Source of the DNA: a virus
Direction: 5' to 3' (one strand)
IMG/VR virus record: IMGVR_UViG_3300047548_001236
Location: 124,001-188,000 of that record
Length of the DNA stretch: 64,000 nucleotides
The position numbers were made by a program, and so were the translations under genes. Shown piece after piece: positions 54,423 through 60,730 of the stretch; position 1 is the stretch's first letter; every line of letters starts with the position of its first letter. The notes beneath the pieces are model-generated. The model ran no database searches, had not been told where the DNA came from, and was given only the letters and a program-made list of their open reading frames with translations.

Positions 54423-54430
54423 CTCCTCAG
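54407..54430 (-). repeat. 9-bp inverted repeat overlapping an early promoter
   Basis: CTGAGGAGT (54407-54415) and ACTCCTCAG (54422-54430) around a six-base loop. It covers the -35 box and the last codons of the upstream gene. It could be a terminator for that gene, an operator, or both. Confidence 0.5.
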
Positions 54431-54660
54431 CCCTGCGTATCATCCGTTTTTCCTAATAATTTTGCCTGCATCTGTTCCCGAACATCCAACACACGTTCCT
54501 GCTCAATGATCTGAATGCACAGGTTAGTAACCTCAATGTCCTTCTTGAGAAAAAACATCTTCTGTTGAAGCTTTTCAAGCTCGCGCTGGTAGAACTCCAG
54601 CTCCTTCTCTTTTCTCAGCTTGGTTTCGATGATGTTAGTAAGAAGAATTACTTTCGTCAT
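54427..54660 (-). CDS. Small coiled-coil hypothetical protein
   Basis: 77 residues. Begins MTKVILLTNIIETKLRKEKE, then ELEFYQRELEKLQQKMFFLK and KDIEVTNLCIQIIEQERV. A regular spacing of Leu/Ile and abundant Lys/Glu points to a helical coiled coil. No family recognised. It follows the 107-residue gene by 9 bases and ends inside an inverted repeat that may terminate its transcript. Confidence 0.6.
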   Translation of the reverse strand: MTKVILLTNIIETKLRKEKELEFYQRELEKLQQKMFFLKKDIEVTNLCIQIIEQERVLDVREQMQAKLLGKTDDTQG

Positions 54661-54669
54661 TGTACAACC

Positions 54670-54993
54670 TCACATGTGGTTGACTGCTTTGATAAACGCT
54701 TCTGCATAAGCAAATGCCTGCTGCACCGTCATCTTGCCGTGCAGGTTGAGCGTGCAAATTACGTTGCCTTCACGATCGACTAGTGTGCCACCAGCACCGT
54801 GAGAAAGATCGCTAATCACAGGCTTTACCTGCTCGGAAGCTGGTGTCATTTGAAGGATCTTTCTCGCGATCTCACTTGCTGTTTTAATGCGAATTTCATC
54901 ATCGCCCATAGCAGGGTGACCGTGCGGTTCTAAGCCGCTGATCATGTCGTCAATCATCCCAAGGATTGCTTTACGTGACACATTGTCGCTCAT
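54670..54993 (-). CDS. Hypothetical early protein
   Basis: 107 residues from the ATG at 54993, with GGAGATAACG before it; an ATG 12 bases upstream lies in that ribosome site and is unlikely. Begins MSDNVSRKAILGMIDDMISG, has an Asp/His-rich stretch (EPHGHPAMGDDEIR), a helix and then a beta section GGTLVDREGNVICTLNLHGK. The end, TVQQAFAYAEAFIKAVNHM, is helical. No family recognised. Start is 2 bases after the stop of the SLOG-like gene. Confidence 0.6.
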   Translation of the reverse strand: MSDNVSRKAILGMIDDMISGLEPHGHPAMGDDEIRIKTASEIARKILQMTPASEQVKPVISDLSHGAGGTLVDREGNVICTLNLHGKMTVQQAFAYAEAFIKAVNHM

Positions 54994-54995
54994 CG

Positions 54996-55508
54996 TTATC
55001 TCCATGCGTTAGATGTGGTGATATACTGCCCTAGCAGATTCAGATCGTTGGGGCGTTTAAGATTGAATACTGGAATGTTCAAAGATTCTGCAATACGAAT
55101 AGCTTGGCCCGTTCCACCCGATGCTTTTCCATCCTTCGTCCAACACACGACAAAATCTACAGGCGATTTCAAGTCTGGACCCAGCACCTGATATGAGTTA
55201 CGACTCATCAGTTTCAAAGCACCTGGTTTAAGACGATCTCCTGCTGGATGGTAGAGCTTGACAAGATCCTCACGATATGGAGGAACGACGTACTGATCGC
55301 CATCAGCCTTCCTATTATTGAAGCCATCCCAAGGTAGGAAGATCCTCTTATTGGGGGATCCTATTTCAAACGCGTTGTCAGCGCCATCAGCTCCACCTGA
55401 GTAAAGAGTGTAGCTGAGGTTGCTTAGTTTTCTAGCAACCTCGGTCATGGTAGAGCATATCTCCGGAGGCGTCTCTCTCGAACCGATCCCAGCGTATGTG
55501 AAACGCAT
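54996..55508 (-). CDS. SLOG/DprA-like Rossmann protein
   Basis: 170 residues. Starts MRFTYAGIGSRETPPEICST; the run YAGIGSR, then YSGGADGADNAFE (about 41-53) and KRIFLPWDGFNNR fits the SLOG superfamily, which includes the DNA-processing protein DprA and nucleotide-binding LOG proteins. FVVCWTKDGKASGGTGQAIR (about 119-138) is the second nucleotide-binding loop. Phage members of this type are usually annotated DprA-like, but the DNA-binding part of true DprA is absent. It may bind nucleotides or signalling molecules; the exact ligand cannot be read here. Confidence 0.75.
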   Translation of the reverse strand: MRFTYAGIGSRETPPEICSTMTEVARKLSNLSYTLYSGGADGADNAFEIGSPNKRIFLPWDGFNNRKADGDQYVVPPYREDLVKLYHPAGDRLKPGALKLMSRNSYQVLGPDLKSPVDFVVCWTKDGKASGGTGQAIRIAESLNIPVFNLKRPNDLNLLGQYITTSNAWR

Positions 55509-55526
55509 GTTATATCACAACCTTTC

Positions 55527-55955
55527 TCAGACCCCGTAGAGCTCTGTGGCGATTGCACCAACTTGTTTCATGTCTGCCAGCGCACCCCAATGAGACTTCG
55601 CCCACTTCATGATCTCACCCTTGTTTTGCACTTGCTTGCCATTAAAGGCAAATACAAGAGCCGAACGGATGTCATCCTCGGAAGCCATCTGAGGCAGAAC
55701 CGATTGCAGGATCTGCTTTTCGAAGTTGAAAGCAACCTTGCGACCGTCGTCTGTCGCAACTTTCAGGTTTTCGTCGATCGTCGCAATCAGCTTTTGAACG
55801 ACCTTGATCGCTTCATCGTCAGTGGTTGCACGGTTGCCGTTGTTCTTACCGATCTTCTCAATCTCGCTAAGAGCAAACGTGATCGAAGCTGCAACAGGAT
55901 TTCGCTCTTTACGTAGCCGGAGCGACTCGGCTTTTAGTTTCTCAATCACACTCAT
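55527..55955 (-). CDS. GatB/YqeY-like protein
   Basis: 142 residues. The pattern SVIEKLKAESLRLRKERNPV, ITFALSEIEKIGKNNG, DDEAIKVVQKLIATIDENLK, EKQILQSVLPQMASEDDI and MKWAKSHWGALADMKQVGAI follows the YqeY family from end to end. That family carries the GatB tail domain associated with tRNA-dependent amidotransferases. In bacteria YqeY is of uncertain role, perhaps tRNA-related. Here a link to translation is suggested by a peptidyl-tRNA hydrolase-like gene 4 kb away, but it is not proven. Confidence 0.75.
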   Translation of the reverse strand: MSVIEKLKAESLRLRKERNPVAASITFALSEIEKIGKNNGNRATTDDEAIKVVQKLIATIDENLKVATDDGRKVAFNFEKQILQSVLPQMASEDDIRSALVFAFNGKQVQNKGEIMKWAKSHWGALADMKQVGAIATELYGV

Positions 55956-55967
55956 GTTGTATTTCCT

Positions 55968-56354
55968 TTATTTGATTTGAATCCGGTCAAACAATCGTCG
56001 AAAGACGTCGTGACATGTATGCCTATACTCATGCAGACTCATAGGTTTAGCAGGACCTAGATTTAGCCTGGTTTTATTGTAGCGTTCCCACGCTTCGCTC
56101 GTTTCATAAACGTAGTCTGCGTGCTGGAAGCGATTCAGGTTTTCTTGAGCTACGACATCCCAATCCACATCTTCTATTGGTATGTTGTTGTACTGACCAT
56201 CTGCGTATTGTTTGGGTTTAGTGCGCAACTGCTCAAAATTTGAGACGCCTCGAAGCCTCTCAATCATTCTTATTGCAGCCTCAGCTTCGGCTTCTGATGC
56301 ACCGTTTTGGACGGTCTTCAATGATAAAGCCCGGATTTTCTGCTCTATGCTCAT
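55968..56354 (-). CDS. Hypothetical protein with DUF2786-like N-terminus
   Basis: 128 residues. The N-terminus IEQKIRALSLKTVQNGASEA, then EAEAAIRMIERLRGV resembles the DUF2786 helix pair. The rest (EDVDWDVVAQENLNRFQHAD, ETSEAWERYNKTRLNL, YRHTCHDVFRRLFD) is helical with a His/Cys-containing end that I cannot place. It is separated by 12 bases from the YqeY-like gene, same unit. No function assigned. Confidence 0.6.
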   Translation of the reverse strand: MSIEQKIRALSLKTVQNGASEAEAEAAIRMIERLRGVSNFEQLRTKPKQYADGQYNNIPIEDVDWDVVAQENLNRFQHADYVYETSEAWERYNKTRLNLGPAKPMSLHEYRHTCHDVFRRLFDRIQIK

Positions 56355-56360
56355 AATACC

Positions 56361-56582
56361 TCACATTGTGTGAGCAGCACCGCGTTGTGCTAACTCGCGC
56401 CAAACCTCATGACCGACGACCATCATAGCCAACGCATTGTCATCCATATACTTAGATGCGATTAGTCGAAGTTGGTCGACTGGACCCACAGTACCTGTTT
56501 TCTCGAACAGCTCCATTTCATCAAAAATGTCCCAGAGCTCTTTGTTGGATAGGTTTCCGATGTGTTTTCTCACTTTGCTCAT
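56361..56582 (-). CDS. Small helical hypothetical protein
   Basis: 73 residues, MSKVRKHIGNLSNKELWDIF ... HEVWRELAQRGAAHTM. Overlaps the upstream membrane protein stop by 4 bases (ATGA coupling). Helical, with no recognised family. Likely real because of the coupling and tight packing. Confidence 0.6.
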   Translation of the reverse strand: MSKVRKHIGNLSNKELWDIFDEMELFEKTGTVGPVDQLRLIASKYMDDNALAMMVVGHEVWRELAQRGAAHTM

Positions 56583-56773
56583 ACTTCTTCTCCCATATCA
56601 CAACCAGGCTTTCCTTCAATCACAGTGGGAATGCCTCCAAACTTCACGCAGATCTCAGGATCACGTTTGTCGTAGAGTGCGGTATATAGAATGAGAACCA
56701 CGATCCCCATAACCATTACCGCACTCATGGCAGTCCCTAGAATTCGAGTCAGTCTCTCTGCATTGTACATCAT
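56579..56773 (-). CDS. Small single-pass membrane protein
   Basis: 64 residues from the first of two ATGs at 56773. One hydrophobic segment (GTAMSAVMVMGIVVLILYTA, about 13-32) followed by a polar, Cys-containing tail DPEICVKFGGIPTVIEGKPG. Probably anchored in the inner membrane. Its start is 2 bases after the stop of the phosphoesterase remnant. Before the endonuclease insertion it was therefore the gene directly downstream of the phosphoesterase. Confidence 0.62.
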   Translation of the reverse strand: MMYNAERLTRILGTAMSAVMVMGIVVLILYTALYDKRDPEICVKFGGIPTVIEGKPGCDMGEEV

Positions 56774-56775
56774 AT

Positions 56776-56868
56776 TACAACTCCACATCTACAAAATCAA
56801 GCTCTCCGATGCATTGAAAGATGGTCCGACCATACTTGTACTACATCGTATGATGCCAATGCCCAAAG
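56776..56868 (-). pseudogene. Orphan 3' fragment of the phosphoesterase gene
   Basis: Read on the minus strand this gives FGHWHHTM, a TAG stop, YKYGRTIFQCIGELDFVDVEL and a TAA. It matches residues 184-213 of the intact phosphoesterase at 57763-58449 (FGHWHHSMAYQFGRTVFVCLG), with point differences and one in-frame stop. The fragment sits on the other side of the GIY-YIG gene and has no upstream part. It looks like the displaced original 3' end of the gene, left behind when the endonuclease arrived with a replacement end. Confidence 0.82.
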
Positions 56869-56876
56869 TATAAATA
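56869..56876 (+). promoter_or_regulatory. Late promoter TATAAATA for the GIY-YIG gene
   Basis: Exact consensus abutting the phosphoesterase remnant, 32 bases before the TTG start. It gives a late plus-strand gene inside an early minus-strand block, showing that the element brought its own promoter. Confidence 0.7.
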
Positions 56877-56907
56877 CATTATACTAAACGCTCAAGGAGG
56901 GCAACTG

Positions 56908-57762
56908 TTGTTTTATCTATATGTAAAAACTCACAACATCACTGGTCTTAAATATTTGGGGCAAACATCGTCGACCAATCCTCACGCCTATAAGGGTTCG
57001 GGTGTGTTTTGGAGAAGGCATCTCCAAAAGTATGGGTCAGACTTTTCAACTCAAATTTTATTAGCAACAGATGACAAAGACGAATTAAAAGCAACAGGAG
57101 AGTTTTTCAGTAGACTGTGGGGAGTGGTTCGAAATAGACAGTGGGCTAACCTTAAAGAGGAATCAGGCGACGGTGGTTGGGATCACATTAACAACTTCCC
57201 AGATCTTTACAGAGAACAGCGCAAGAAAAATATGTCTGCTGTCGGTTCGCAAAACAAAGACACAGTTGCTATTGTTGATCAGTGTGGGTCGAAAAGACGT
57301 GTACCAGTAGATGTGTTCAGAGCAAATGTAGGGGACTTGAAAGGCCACACGACAGGTATGTTTGCAGCATATGATGAAAACGGCAATATGCATTACGTGT
57401 CGTCGTCCGATCCACTATTTTCCTCAGGTGTCTTAAAAAGTAACAATAAGGGAAAGATTTATATAACAGACGGGAATACCTACAAACTTGTCCATCCAAA
57501 CGATGGCATACCAGAGGGTTGGCACCTCGGTGAAAACAGAACACGTCCCAACAATAACAAGGTATGGGTAACTAACGCTCTAGGCGAATCAAAGATGGTG
57601 TTCCGGGATAAGATTGAAGACGGTTGGGTATTAGGCAGAAAGTATACACAAAAACACCCTCGTGCGAAAACAAAGTGGGTTAACGACGGAATACGCAATT
57701 ATCGGATACCCGCAGACCAAAAATTATATAACGGATGGTCTGCGGGTAAAATAAAGGGTTGA
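56908..57762 (+). CDS. GIY-YIG homing endonuclease, Seg-like
   Basis: 284 residues from a TTG at 56908, seven bases after AAGGAGG; no nearby ATG fits. The nuclease core reads FYLYVKTHNITGLKYLGQTS (GIY-YIG variant YLY...YLG), with RRHLQKYG and GEFFSRLWGVV supplying the Arg and Glu. The C-terminal half has three copies of a W-x-x-D/N-G ... GW-x-x-G module: IYITDGNTYKLV ... EGWHLGEN, VWVTNALGESKM ... GWVLGRK and KWVNDGIRNYRI ... GWSAGKI. Such short repeats occur in T4 Seg-type endonucleases as DNA-binding modules. It is inserted tail-to-tail against the phosphoesterase gene. Confidence 0.85.
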   Translation: MFYLYVKTHNITGLKYLGQTSSTNPHAYKGSGVFWRRHLQKYGSDFSTQILLATDDKDELKATGEFFSRLWGVVRNRQWANLKEESGDGGWDHINNFPDLYREQRKKNMSAVGSQNKDTVAIVDQCGSKRRVPVDVFRANVGDLKGHTTGMFAAYDENGNMHYVSSSDPLFSSGVLKSNNKGKIYITDGNTYKLVHPNDGIPEGWHLGENRTRPNNNKVWVTNALGESKMVFRDKIEDGWVLGRKYTQKHPRAKTKWVNDGIRNYRIPADQKLYNGWSAGKIKG

Positions 57763-58449
57763 TCAACCAAACTTACGTGTAATCGCGTCGTGGATCTGTT
57801 CAGAATCGCTTAAATCCACATCGATGTAGTCAAGTTCTCCGAGACACACAAACACAGTACGACCGAACTGATAAGCCATGCTGTGATGCCAATGACCAAA
57901 AAAATGAAAGTCGGGCTGGTGTGCATCAAACATAGCCTGAAACGCTTGACCAGTCCGCGTATTGATCTTCTTGGCGTTTGGACCACCGATTGCCAAACCT
58001 GTCTGCACGAACATTTCATACGTTACGTCTGTGGGACCGTCGTGTGTAATCATGACACGAGGTTGAACGGTAACATAGACGTCGTAAAGACGATTAAGCT
58101 GCTCAATAGACAGCTCTTCATCTCGCCACCAGTCGAACCCCTCACGGCGATAAGCCCAATCGATAGACCACGCACCACCAATGAACATTACGTCGTTTTC
58201 GATCGTACCGTCGTTGATAAACCCAGGCATCTGTTTGCATCGAGCTGGATTGTCGTGATTACCACGGATAAACCGATGCTGTGGATTTACCGTTTGCCAA
58301 TCTGTGACACTCTCGTGCCAGTAGTCGCCAGCAAAGCCAATTCCAAAGTCCCCTACCTGAATCGTGGGACCTTTGAAATCAGCAATACTGTAGGCCTGAT
58401 AATCATAAATCTTGCCGTGAATGTCGCCGATTAGTCTTGTCAGTTTCAT
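57763..58449 (-). CDS. Calcineurin-like metallophosphoesterase
   Basis: 228 residues. Full metal-ligand set of the family: GDIHG (8-12), GDFG (33-36), GNHD (63-66), ITHDGP (134-139) and GHWHH (185-189). It resembles phage and bacterial protein/nucleotide phosphatases of this superfamily; the substrate cannot be read from sequence. The stop codon abuts the stop of the endonuclease with no spacer. A second, degenerate copy of residues 184-213 lies beyond the endonuclease. The ATG overlaps the upstream gene by 4 bases. Confidence 0.88.
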   Translation of the reverse strand: MKLTRLIGDIHGKIYDYQAYSIADFKGPTIQVGDFGIGFAGDYWHESVTDWQTVNPQHRFIRGNHDNPARCKQMPGFINDGTIENDVMFIGGAWSIDWAYRREGFDWWRDEELSIEQLNRLYDVYVTVQPRVMITHDGPTDVTYEMFVQTGLAIGGPNAKKINTRTGQAFQAMFDAHQPDFHFFGHWHHSMAYQFGRTVFVCLGELDYIDVDLSDSEQIHDAITRKFG

Positions 58450-58664
58450 TTGTTTTTACTCAAACTCACGTTGACGACAAGACAGAATTCTGCCTTGTCA
58501 GATAGATTGTAGTAGTACTGGACATGATTGACCCAGCCACCTGCTTTATCTGAGTCGATGAATTCACCGACTCGTGGGATGTGTAGAGGGTCGTCGACAC
58601 AGAATTTGTTATTGGTCATCCCATATTGATCATTCTCGAAAATCCACATGCGTGTACGGGGCAT
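58446..58664 (-). CDS. Small hypothetical protein
   Basis: 72 residues, MPRTRMWIFENDQYGMTNNK ... AEFCLVVNVSLSKNK. Overlaps the phosphoesterase start by 4 bases and abuts the receiver-like gene. Beta-rich pattern with HIPRVGEFIDSDKAGGWVNH, common in small phage proteins of unknown role. No family recognised. Confidence 0.6.
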   Translation of the reverse strand: MPRTRMWIFENDQYGMTNNKFCVDDPLHIPRVGEFIDSDKAGGWVNHVQYYYNLSDKAEFCLVVNVSLSKNK

Positions 58665-59012
58665 TCAATTCCCCGTATGCTTGAGATAGTTGATCAGCAA
58701 GCCCTCAATGTTGCGCTTGCCAATCGGGTTCTTGCTGTGAACGGTGAACTGGAAATTCTCGGGAATCTTCCACTTTCCGTCCATATCACCTTCGACGATC
58801 TTCTGAACGATTTCGTAACCATTCAGAGTGACTTCCTCGGGGCCCAGATCATGATCGAAGCTGATGAACTCAGGCATACCGTAGGTTTCGATCAGGTTCA
58901 TGACCTCGGGCCAGTCACGAGCGACGAACCAATCGTCGCGGACGCCATACCAATCAGCCCACGTGGCATCCGACGGCCAGCGCTCATCATCGATAAACAG
59001 ATTGTACGACAT
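58665..59012 (-). CDS. Receiver-like domain protein (cyclic-phosphate-processing type)
   Basis: 115 residues from the ATG at 59012, with GGGAG upstream; a GTG 18 bases earlier lies before that site. It reads YNLFIDDERWPSDATWADWY, VARDWPEVMNLIETYGMPEF, ISFDHDLGPEEVTLNGYEIV, then FTVHSKNPIGKRNIEGLLIN. The DDER and SFDHDLG motifs match a stand-alone receiver-fold family described as cyclic-phosphate-processing receiver domains. Such proteins are common in phages, possibly acting on RNA ends or cyclic nucleotides. Activity here is inferred. Confidence 0.75.
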   Translation of the reverse strand: MSYNLFIDDERWPSDATWADWYGVRDDWFVARDWPEVMNLIETYGMPEFISFDHDLGPEEVTLNGYEIVQKIVEGDMDGKWKIPENFQFTVHSKNPIGKRNIEGLLINYLKHTGN

Positions 59013-59026
59013 TTCAGTTGTCTCCC

Positions 59027-59230
59027 TCACTTGCGCTTCTTGAGATCTTCGAACGTGAAGATCTTACCGTTGATCGTATGCTCACCACGGATCAACGTGG
59101 CGAACGCCATCGGCCACTGACCGATCGATTTGCAAGCACGCTCAGCAAAGTCTGCTGCGTGCTCAGCATTGTTGCCTTCAGCAACCTTGTACGAACCTTC
59201 TTTGAACATGGCGTAGACGTCGTAGGTCAT
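59027..59230 (-). CDS. Small hypothetical protein
   Basis: 67 residues from the second of two adjacent ATGs (59230), best spaced from AGGAG; the first ATG at 59233 adds one residue. Sequence MTYDVYAMFKEGSYKVAEGN, EHAADFAERACKSIGQWPMA, then a beta-hairpin with RGEHTINGKIFTFEDLKKRK. Short proteins of this layout are frequent in phage early regions; no function known. First gene after the early promoter at 59256-59284. Confidence 0.6.
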   Translation of the reverse strand: MTYDVYAMFKEGSYKVAEGNNAEHAADFAERACKSIGQWPMAFATLIRGEHTINGKIFTFEDLKKRK

Positions 59231-59255
59231 CATGATCTCCTGTTTCCGTGAACAA

Positions 59256-59284
59256 GATATAGTGCCTACGACGTCTACTGTCAA
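59256..59284 (-). promoter_or_regulatory. Early promoter TTGACA-N17-TATATC
   Basis: Minus strand: -35 TTGACA at 59279-59284, -10 TATATC at 59256-59261, exact 17-base spacer. It drives the run of genes from 59230 to 57763. Same box sequences as the promoters at 61711 and 62285. Confidence 0.75.
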
Positions 59285-59299
59285 CCAGCTTTGTTGGGA

Positions 59300-59554
59300 T
59301 TATTCCATCCCAAGAGCAGCCATGTACATGGTAAGGACCGCCTCTTCTTCTTGACGTGCTTCGCGGCTCTTCTTACGCAGAGCGACAATCTTACGCATCA
59401 CCTTGGTATCGTATCCACGACCTTTGGCTTCGGCCATCAGATCTTTTTGCTGCTCAGCAATGTCTGCTTTTTCCATGGCAAGCTGTTCATAGCGTTCGAT
59501 AAACTGAGCCAGCTCTTCGGCAGTCACATTATAGGCATCGGTAGAATCACTCAT
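59300..59554 (-). CDS. GapR/DUF2312-like DNA-binding protein
   Basis: 84 residues from the ATG at 59554 (AAAGGAG upstream; an ATG 6 bases earlier lies in that site). TAEELAQFIERYEQLAMEKA, IAEQQKDLMAEAKGRGYDTK, VMRKIVALRKKSREARQEEE and AVLTMYMAALGM follow the DUF2312 family from end to end. This family includes GapR, the alphaproteobacterial protein that binds overtwisted DNA ahead of replication forks. A phage copy could help its replication or transcription. It is the best indicator of an alphaproteobacterial host in the window. Confidence 0.88.
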   Translation of the reverse strand: MSDSTDAYNVTAEELAQFIERYEQLAMEKADIAEQQKDLMAEAKGRGYDTKVMRKIVALRKKSREARQEEEAVLTMYMAALGME

Positions 59555-59732
59555 TCTCATCTCCTTTAGTTATGTCATTGAGTTCGATCGTAGCAGAAAC
59601 AGCCGCATCTAGCTGTTCCCTAGTTTCAGAAAGCGCTACACAGCTCCACAGTTGTTCAAACGTCAAACCGCTAAAAAACGCATTGCCAATTGAACTGCCA
59701 ATGTAGTTGTAGTCTGTGATTTCATGTTCCAT
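59547..59732 (-). CDS. Small hypothetical protein
   Basis: 61 residues from the ATG at 59732, MEHEITDYNYIGSSIGNAFF, SGLTFEQLWSCVALSETREQ. Start overlaps the stop of the upstream 52-residue gene; its end overlaps the GapR-like start by 8 bases. A longer frame to 59762 is possible but starts well inside the upstream gene. No family recognised. Confidence 0.55.
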   Translation of the reverse strand: MEHEITDYNYIGSSIGNAFFSGLTFEQLWSCVALSETREQLDAAVSATIELNDITKGDENE

Positions 59733-59880
59733 TGTGGTAGTTTTTTCCTTTGAGAAACACATTCCAATGATGCCTTGCTAGCGCATCACACTCCCTTGCA
59801 TCTGATTGATTCTCACAATATCCAGACGCGTGTAACCACACAAACGCCCGAAATAGATGAGGAATACGGAATAACATCAT
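59722..59880 (-). CDS. Very small hypothetical protein
   Basis: 52 residues from the first of two ATGs at 59880 (MMLFRIPHLFRAFVWLHASG). The ATG overlaps the PTH2-like stop (ATGA) and the stop overlaps the next start, so it fits the operon. Pattern W.HASGY..N ... C.ALARHHW ... K is shared with small phage proteins I recall but cannot name. It may bind metal through its Cys and His residues; this is only a guess. Confidence 0.5.
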   Translation of the reverse strand: MMLFRIPHLFRAFVWLHASGYCENQSDARECDALARHHWNVFLKGKNYHNGT

Positions 59881-60320
59881 TTGTGAAGCGAGAACTTGCG
59901 TAGAAGAGCGTTGGCGTAGACGTCTTGTTCTTTGTTTGGCACAAAGATGTATGCACACGTGTCGAGAGGAATGTGATGAACGACTTCACCATCAACGATC
60001 GGATATGTCGGATCGTGAACAACAGAAGCAATATATCCCATTGCTTTGAAGATGTCGACGACAGGATAGAATTCCGTCATCCGACCTTCCAGCGTGAGAA
60101 CGGTTCCGAACCCTTGTGAGGTTTCACGTTCCCATTCGTTGAATGCGTTGATGGTCGTTACAGACTCTCCCATGTTGACAGGATTGCCGTTAACCTCCTG
60201 GCAAAACACGTTGTAGTGTTTGACGAATGCATTTGATGCATGAGATCCCTGTGCGATAGCTTTTCCAGCATTCATAGAAGCTAGATCGTTACGCATCAGG
60301 ATGTAAAGTACGTGAGTCAT
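59877..60320 (-). CDS. Peptidyl-tRNA hydrolase 2 (PTH2)-like protein
   Basis: 147 residues. Begins with a strand ending in the family motif MRNDLASMNAGKAIAQGSHA, which corresponds to the catalytic loop of PTH2 (VVRxDLxMxxGKxAAQxxHA). FGTVLTLEGRMTEFYPVVDI and DPTYP follow, and a C-terminal TCAYIFVPNKE is consistent. PTH2 frees tRNA from stalled peptidyl-tRNA. It overlaps both neighbours by 4 bases. Activity is likely but the central segment is longer than in cellular enzymes. Confidence 0.75.
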   Translation of the reverse strand: MTHVLYILMRNDLASMNAGKAIAQGSHASNAFVKHYNVFCQEVNGNPVNMGESVTTINAFNEWERETSQGFGTVLTLEGRMTEFYPVVDIFKAMGYIASVVHDPTYPIVDGEVVHHIPLDTCAYIFVPNKEQDVYANALLRKFSLHK

Positions 60321-60691
60321 GGTTGTTCCTTTTTGTTAGCAAGAGCTGTCATGATATTCGACCAAATGCTGACCATCAACATGAATGAGAAGAATCCAGC
60401 AAGAAAAACATATCCGTCCATGTAGATCTTGAACAAGAAAACGCCTGTAATAGCGTTAACAAGCGCTTGAAGCATGTGGTTGCGGTATGCTTCGGTATCC
60501 CTTTTGGTGCCATGGAACTTGTCTGGATTCAGTAAGACTCCTGCGGCCGCGATCATCATCAAAGCATTGAACCACAGGTAGGCGAAAGAAATGTAGACTA
60601 ACCACCAAAACCAAGCACTGCTAGCCGGGGCAAAGCCAATGGCCAAAGCAACGGCTGCAATCACATAACGCAAGTCTCTATTATCCAACAA
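60317..60691 (-). CDS. Multi-pass membrane protein
   Basis: About 124 residues from a TTG at 60691 (second TTG at 60688 is better spaced from AAGGAG and gives 123); there is no upstream ATG. Three to four hydrophobic segments: YVIAAVALAIGFA, WFWWLVYISFAYLWFNALMM, QALVNAITGVFLFKIY and VFLAGFFSFMLMVSIW. Inner-membrane location is expected. No known family. The non-ATG start may limit its level. Confidence 0.62.
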   Translation of the reverse strand: MLDNRDLRYVIAAVALAIGFAPASSAWFWWLVYISFAYLWFNALMMIAAAGVLLNPDKFHGTKRDTEAYRNHMLQALVNAITGVFLFKIYMDGYVFLAGFFSFMLMVSIWSNIMTALANKKEQP

Positions 60692-60708
60692 CTATCTCCT
60701 TAGGTATG

Positions 60709-60730
60709 GGAGGCTGCTTACGCAGCCTCC
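60709..60730 (-). terminator. Intercistronic hairpin with GTAA loop
   Basis: On the minus strand GGAGGCTGC (complement of 60722-60730), a GTAA tetraloop, then GCAGCCTCC (60709-60717). It spans the stop of the DUF932 gene. No T-run follows, so it may protect or process mRNA rather than terminate it. Confidence 0.55.

Noticed and set aside
53710-54456. 248-codon plus-strand frame opposite the OB-like gene
   Set aside because: Antisense shadow; it crosses the promoter and the whole of the better-supported minus-strand gene.
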